Source: Delphinapterus leucas (taxonomy: Eukaryota; Chordata; Mammalia; Artiodactyla; Monodontidae). From it: DNA of 64,000 nt. Made by a program: the position numbers and the translations under genes. Of this stretch, positions 58,660 through 64,000 are shown one piece after another. Where the stretch lies: the NCBI RefSeq assembly GCF_002288925.2, contig NW_022098024.1:844797-908796 (forward strand), read 5' to 3'. The notes under the pieces were generated by a model. The model had not been told where the DNA came from, made no database searches, and worked only from the letters and a program-made list of their open reading frames with translations. The stretch's first letter is position 1. Each line of letters starts with the position of its first letter.

Positions 58660-59110
58660 CACGCAGCCCAGCAGTTTTTTAGGAATTCGGCGTCAGCTGC
58701 TGCCCGGTGCAAGTCTGCTGGGGCGTGGTTGGGACCGCCGACCCTAAAACTGGGCCTGCACAGCTGTCGCTTTAATGGCCTTTTGACTTCACAGGGCAGG
58801 AAAACTCCACCCTCTTAGGACGCTAAGCGCCGCCATTTTGAATATGCAGAAGCGTGTTTCCCGGATGCGCCTGCTCCGAACACCGAGTATCTCGCTCGTT
58901 TCTCCTTGTCGCCTTTCTCCAATGCCTAAGAGCACCCTGCTTATCCATAAATATCCGAACCCCCTCACCTTGGGGGAGGCAGACCTGAAAATTGTTCTCC
59001 CCTAACTTCGTTTGGCTGCCTTGTAAGTAACCTCTCTGTGGGCTGTGAACCTCGGCTTCTCAGCATTTGCCTCACTGTGCATCTGGCGGATCGACCTGGT
59101 TCGGTGATAT
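58660..59110 (+). promoter_or_regulatory. CpG-rich island, LTR-like or promoter-like
   Basis: CpG is frequent here (for example gcgccgccattttgaa near 58828, tcccggatgcgcc near 58859), unlike nearby non-repeat DNA. gccgccattttg fits the YY1 consensus, which also occurs in retroviral U3 regions. A TATA-like cataaatatcc lies at 58947. A strong donor-like gtaagtaa is at 59023. The right end, ctggcggatcgacctggttc, resembles the U5 tail of endogenous retrovirus LTRs. I favour a solo ERV1-class LTR in plus orientation. A host promoter with first exon is the alternative. Ends and target duplication were not resolved, and no coding frame is supported. Confidence 0.45.
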
Positions 59111-59534
59111 TTCCTTCGAATCTGCAGCGTCTCCACAGGGTCAGAGTTTCCTAGGTTATAAGGTAACTTTCCCATATTACCTCACCTAAGCTTGTAAGAT
59201 ATATATATATCTTATATAAGATGCAAGTACATCTATACCTATTTTCTAGGAGACACTATTTCTTTAGTAGTGTAGCCTCTGCGTATACACTGTCCCCAAA
59301 GCGCCCTATATATAGTCTGTTTATGAAAGAAGCTCTGTCTTATAGAAGATAGGTAGGTGTCCCAGCGTTATCCAGAGAGTAAATTGTGAAACTAAGACAT
59401 ATCCTAAATTTTTCTAACTACAAGCGAGATGCCTACGGCATCACCACGGGAAAATTAAAGATTTAAAAAATTCTTATTAGATTTTTTTTATTAATATGCT
59501 CACCCTGTTTTAATTGACAGTCCACATGTCACTT
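59111..59534. other. No gene; AT palindrome at 59195-59214
   Basis: Holds a perfect 20-bp AT-rich palindrome. Otherwise unassigned. Confidence 0.5.
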
Positions 59535-59544
59535 ACTCTTAGTT

Positions 59545-59748
59545 TTTTTTTTTTTGCGGTACGCGGGCCTCTCACTGCTGTGGCCTCTCCCGTTGCGGAG
59601 CACAGGCTCCGGACGCGCAGGCCCAGCGGCCATGGCTCACGGGCCCAGCCGCTCCGCGGCATGCGGGATCCTCCTGGACCGGGGCATGAATCCGCGTCGC
59701 CTGCTTCGGCAGGCGGACTCTCAACCACTGCGCCACCAGGGAAGCCCA
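59545..59748 (-). mobile_element. CHR-type tRNA-derived SINE (cetacean)
   Basis: T run, then gcggtacgcgggcctctcac, ending ccaccagggaagccc. Exact duplication actcttagtt at 59535-59544 and 59749-59758. CpGs are well preserved (ccgcggcatgcgggatcc), suggesting a comparatively recent insertion. Confidence 0.95.
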
Positions 59749-59758
59749 ACTCTTAGTT

Positions 59759-60919
59759 CTGACGTTCTACCAATAATTCTCCTTCTCTGTCGTATACAGC
59801 TTTATACCTCTCAGTGCATATCCAGGGGAAAGTTGCCCTCTGGGAATATTGATTAACATACTGGGCTTCCCCCATTGCAATCCCACACAGGGAGCAGAAG
59901 GCCATTCTGCATTCATCGCCTTTAAGAAGGGATTTGACAACAAACAGAAGAGATGAGGTTCTTTCTAGCTTTGAGTTGTAAAAACACAATCATCCTAAAT
60001 AAACTACTTAGGAAAGTACATGAAGAGTGGTCAATTTCTTACATAATTTATGCTAGAAAAGCATTGTCCAGGCTGTGAGGTAAGTGGTAGAGGTCATGGT
60101 AGTGAAGGCTAATCAGAGAAGGAGCCAGGAGAATGCAGTGATTGGTGAGTCCCTGAGAAAGAGGCCTAACCTCCTCTACAGGCTCCAGAGAGGCACTTAA
60201 ATATTCAGATACATTTGTGGAATGTGAGAACAAGAAGACCTGTGTTCCATTTCTAAGACTAAGGAATGCAACCGGAGAAAATATGTTTTGGGAGGTATTT
60301 GGCAGATCAGACCTTAGATATACTTACAGAATTCATCATCCCCTAAGCAGGGAAATGATTTGATGATTTTCTTGTACCTGAGATGGCCAGAAACATGGCA
60401 GGAAGTGCAGCTGAGCCTAAAGTGGCCAAGAGAACAGGAAGTGGTGATGCCTTTGTGCTGCCAATGAAACCTAAACACCAAGGATGTGTATATCTTAGTG
60501 GGTTTCCACATGGTCAGATGAAACTGACCAAATCAACCTCTTCCCTGCCCTCATGCCCTGTTTCTTAACACAACACAAATACCTAAGCCATAATCATGGG
60601 AAACAAAGGAGGTAAGGAGACTCAAAATGGAAATTAGTTCACCCAAATCGCTGAAGTAAGATTTAAATTCACTACAAATATCTATATCACATTAAATAAT
60701 TTTGTGCAAAGGCCACAGGATATATTTTATCACAGACTTCAAAACAGGAAATCTTAATTGTTTCTATTAATGGTTGTAGCAAATTCTCTCTGGGCCAAGT
60801 AAATTGATGTCTTGTGAAGATAACCCCTTCTCATGGGTAGGAACTCTTGCCTTGACCTAAGATGTACATTTAAAGATGAAAGCATTTCACTTGAAAGAAA
60901 GACAGAATACAGTAAATTA
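59759..60919. other. No gene seen
   Basis: Short frames only (60-78 aa). Unassigned. Confidence 0.5.
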
Positions 60920-61130
60920 GAAAAAGTCCCAATCAGGCATTTGAGATTCAGCCCTATCTCTTACTGTGTGATTTCAGGTAAGTTTCTTAAAGTATCTGAG
61001 CCTTGGTTTCATTCTTGTTCAAAAAGAGGTAATATGCAAGTTGGTTATTATGACCAGATGAGATGATGCATATTTAAACACTTTGGATAGTATCTACTAT
61101 TTTGCCAGTCACAACTATTGTTATTATTCT
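60920..61130 (+). repeat. MIR SINE relic
   Basis: Sense order: ctcttactgtgtgatttcag, gtaagtttcttaaagtatct, gagccttggtttcattcttg, gaccagatgagatgatgcat. Confidence 0.65.
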
Positions 61131-61739
61131 AATGATGATGATTTGATACACTCTATTTTTAAGACCTTTGCTTCCAAATTGAGCACAATTTTAGCACTAG
61201 TTTTAACTGGGGCTTAGAAATCTCCCCAGATAATGATAAACTCTATGATCCTTCACCTAAATGGTGCACGTTATTTTCTCTGAAATGAAGCCAGTTCAAA
61301 ATATGAAGGCAGGCAGGAGGTGATTTGTATTGAAACCCAACAGGGGGATGGACTCATCATTGGGACAGGAGAGTCATAGAGATCTAGTGGTGGCAGATTG
61401 AACACGTGTGAATAGGGGGGTCTGGTTTACTGAATAGACTCCGCCTGAACAGATGGAACCCTGGACTATCAGCTTAGTCAGATGTTGACGGATATCAGCC
61501 TTAAGAATATGAATATCTGAAACTGCCTGACAGGGAAATAAGGAGTTTTATATATGTTTCCAGACATATGATGTTTTTGCTGTGGACCACATGGAATTTG
61601 TAACTGCTTTGAGAGATGAGATATATCTGGCTTTCAAGAGACCTAGGTTCAAGTTCCGATACTACCTAACTCTGAGTGAGTAGTTCTTTTTTCTTTGACT
61701 CATTTTGGCTATCTATAAAATTATGTTTAAAATAATAAT
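61131..61739. other. No gene seen
   Basis: Unassigned DNA. Confidence 0.5.
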
Positions 61740-61950
61740 AATTACTGCTACCACATATGCAGAGCTTAAAATCGTGCAGACACTGTGCTAAGTGTTTTAC
61801 ACATACCATCTCTTCTACTTCTCATGGAGTTCTTTAACTAGATATTAGAGTGCTCATTTTATACACGAGGAAACAAGGCTTAGAGAGATCAGATGCCTTG
61901 GTCAGAGTCACACAGATGTCAAGGGGCAGTTAGGGGTTTGAACAAATTAT
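61740..61950 (-). repeat. MIR SINE relic
   Basis: Inverted order: gacactgtgctaagtgtttt, cattttatacacgaggaaac, aaggcttagagagatcagat, gtcagagtcacacagatgtc. Confidence 0.8.
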
Positions 61951-62019
61951 AAGGAAATCCAAAAATTGTCCTTTTAACTACATGAAGTACTACCAGCCTT
62001 GGCAAGAAACTGAATGAGA

Positions 62020-63330
62020 TGCTGTATCAGGTCCTTGGAGTCAGATGGCTCCTGGCTAAAACCCTTACTCTGCTATTTGTTAGTTAACCTATTTGTGCCT
62101 CAGTTTCCTCTTCTGTAAAATGGTGACACATAGAGCACCTCTGACATAGGATTATTTTTTTTAAAGGCCACAGTTTCTTTTTCTGTTTAATTCAATGTAT
62201 TGATAAATATCCAACAGGATTGACATGAACAGTGCTAGACATATTCATGGTGACTTGATAAAGTATTTCTTTCTTTAAAATAAATGCTGACAAATTCTTA
62301 CTGTCCCCCTTCCTCCATTGTTGATGGTAAAATTGTTGTTAAATCATTTGCTTCATACCTGATACTTCCATTTCCAACATTATATCTTTTTTTAAATTGA
62401 AGTAGAGTTGATTTACAGTGCTGTGCTAATCTCTGCTGTACAGCAAAGTGACTCAGTTATTCACATATAGACAGTTTTTCATATTCTTTTCCATATGGTT
62501 TATCACAGGATATTGAATATAGTTCCCTGTGCTATACAGTAGGACCTTGTTGTTTATCCATTCTAAATGTAATCATTTGTACCTACCAACCCCAAACCCC
62601 CACTCCATCCCTCTCCCTGCCGCCCTCCCCCTTGGCAACCCCAAGTCTGTTCTCTGTGTCTATGAGTCTGTTTCTGTTTTGTAGATAGGTTCATTTGTGC
62701 CATATTTTAGATTCCACATATAAGTGATACATGGTATTTGACTTTCTCTTTCTGACTTACTTCACTTAGTATGATAATCTCTAGTTGCATCTGTGTTACT
62801 GCAAATGGCATTATTTCATTCTTTTTTATGGCTGAGTAGTATTCCACTGTATATATGTAACACATCTTCCTTATCCATTCATCTGCTGATGGACATTTAG
62901 GTTGTTTCCATGTTTTGGCTACTGTGAATAGTGCTGCCATGAACATAAGCGTTCATATATCTTTTCGAATTATAGTTTTGTCCGGGTATATTCTCAGGAG
63001 TGGGATTGCTGGATCATATGTTAATTCTATTTTTAGTTTTCTGAGGAACCTCCACACTGTTTTCCATAGTGGCTGTATTAACTTACATTCCCACCAACAG
63101 TGTAAGAGGGTCCCCTTTTCTCCACACCCTCTCCAGCATTTGTTATTTGTAGACATTTTAATGATGGCCATTCTGACCAGTGTGAGGTGATACCTCATGG
63201 TAGTTTTGATTTGTATTTCTCTAATAATTGGTGATGTTGAGCATCTTTTCATGTGCCTACTGGCCATCTGTATGTCTTCTCTGGAGAAATGACATGGGAT
63301 TATTAATAGGATGAGATCATTTCTTTGTCT
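62020..63330 (+). repeat. MIR relic split by an L1
   Basis: The first part (gtccttggagtcagatggct, gtgcctcagtttcctcttct, gtaaaatggtgacacatag) ends in tgacataggattatt and resumes after 63304 with aataggatgagatc. The intervening 1.1 kb is the L1 described at 62157. Confidence 0.75.
62157..63289 (-). mobile_element. 5'-truncated L1 with putative 3' transduction
   Basis: The L1 part (about 62392-63289) has an older cetartiodactyl-type 3' UTR (aattgaagtagagttgattt, tgctgtacagcaaagtgact). Its ORF2 C-terminus ([34 protein letters not shown]) is interrupted by a TGA at 62953. It is 5'-truncated. A short T run (62385-62391) marks the original L1 3' end. Beyond it are about 230 bp of non-L1 sequence, an ATTAAA on the minus strand near 62188-62193, and a second T run (62155-62162). 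A 15-bp duplication, tgacataggattatt (62142-62156) and tgacatgggattatt (63290-63304), encloses the whole unit. Confidence 0.8.
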
Positions 63331-64000
63331 TCAGTTCTTCAGCACAGTTCCTGTGTTCCATAGATATTATTGCCATTGCTCTTTTGCTTTTATTAAAGTT
63401 AATGTTTTCATCCAGCCTTCAAAATCTATGATAAGAAGAAGAAAGGGATGCTTACAGGAGTGACCCTGAAGAGTGTGCTTTTAACAATACCTTGATCAGA
63501 TATCTAACAATATCTTAGATCACAAAAGATGGAATTGAAAACAATCTTTCTAGTAGCTTCTTAGCTACAATGATGGGAATTAAATTCAGGAAGTCAGGGA
63601 CTCTGTCTTAACCATCTTTATAACCACAGAATATTGCAGAGATTCTATTTTATAGTGGGCACTTGAATTGAATTTGATGGTTTACTTGCAAAGAAATGAC
63701 TGGGTTTTACAGAAATTTTAAACATGCATTTTTGGTTTAAAAACGCAACCACAAAATATAAGAGCATTTGACCTTAAACAAGCAAGGAAATAAAACCCCA
63801 ACATGCATCTAGACAAAAGTGATACTTAGAGATCGCTCAGTGTAGGATTATTTTCTTTCTTTTCTGAAATACCATCTGCCTTCATTAATATGCAAATATA
63901 GATAAAGAGTATTTTTCATAGACTCCTTGTAATCTCAAGTATCAATAATTACTCCAGCAAAAGGGATCAAAAGCAAATTCCCTGGTTTTGAAGTGTTGGC
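63331..64000. other. No gene seen
   Basis: Unassigned AT-rich DNA to the end of the window. Confidence 0.5.

Overview
This window is vertebrate nuclear DNA and almost certainly comes from a whale, dolphin or porpoise. The best evidence is four copies of a long tRNA-Glu-derived SINE with the sequence layout of the cetacean CHR family, at about 7663, 15701, 36835 and 59545. There is also one older, shorter relative of the CHR-1 type at 50318. Several young-looking L1 fragments share one 3' UTR, and old mammalian repeats (MIR, L2, MER5A, MLT1, old L1) fill much of the rest. I saw no bacterial-style operon, CRISPR array, rRNA gene or free-standing tRNA gene.

I recognise no host protein-coding gene. 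The window reads as intergenic or deep-intronic DNA. Almost all long open frames are L1 ORFs, shadows of repeats, or low-complexity tracts. Two short stretches have splice-site architecture and are listed as weak exon candidates: 44383-44442 and 34413-34440.

Layout. 1-9 kb: an old L1 piece, MIR and L2 relics, a 350-bp hAT-type DNA transposon with a 14-unit G-rich minisatellite inside it (3634-3983), a 377-bp polypyrimidine tract (6327-6703), and the first CHR SINE. 9-16 kb: two short L1 tails with clear target-site duplications, a DNA transposon nested in a MIR, and a second CHR SINE. 16.25-23.5 kb: one full-length L1 on the minus strand (5' UTR, ORF1, ORF2, 3' UTR, flanking duplications), dead by mutation, with a 100-N assembly gap in its tail. 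23.5-44 kb: scattered MIRs, an older L1 3' end, an MLT1 LTR, a third CHR SINE, a diverged 1.5-kb L1, an ERVL-type LTR, MER5A and a second nested DNA transposon. 44-56 kb: a candidate exon, a tail-less internal L1 fragment, and a 2.1-kb L2. 56-60 kb: an L1 segment, a CpG-rich LTR-like or promoter-like island (about 58660-59110) and the fourth CHR SINE. 60-64 kb: MIRs, and an L1 inserted in a MIR that appears to carry a 3' transduction.

The elements do not form a pathway. What can be read is insertion order: MIR and L2 are oldest, hAT elements and L1s landed inside them, and CHR SINEs and the full-length L1 came last. I did not find evidence for a new biological system. The most checkable novelties are the putative L1 3' transduction, the G-quadruplex-prone minisatellite in the hAT element, the probably artefactual assembly gap, the candidate 60-bp exon and the CpG-rich LTR-like island.
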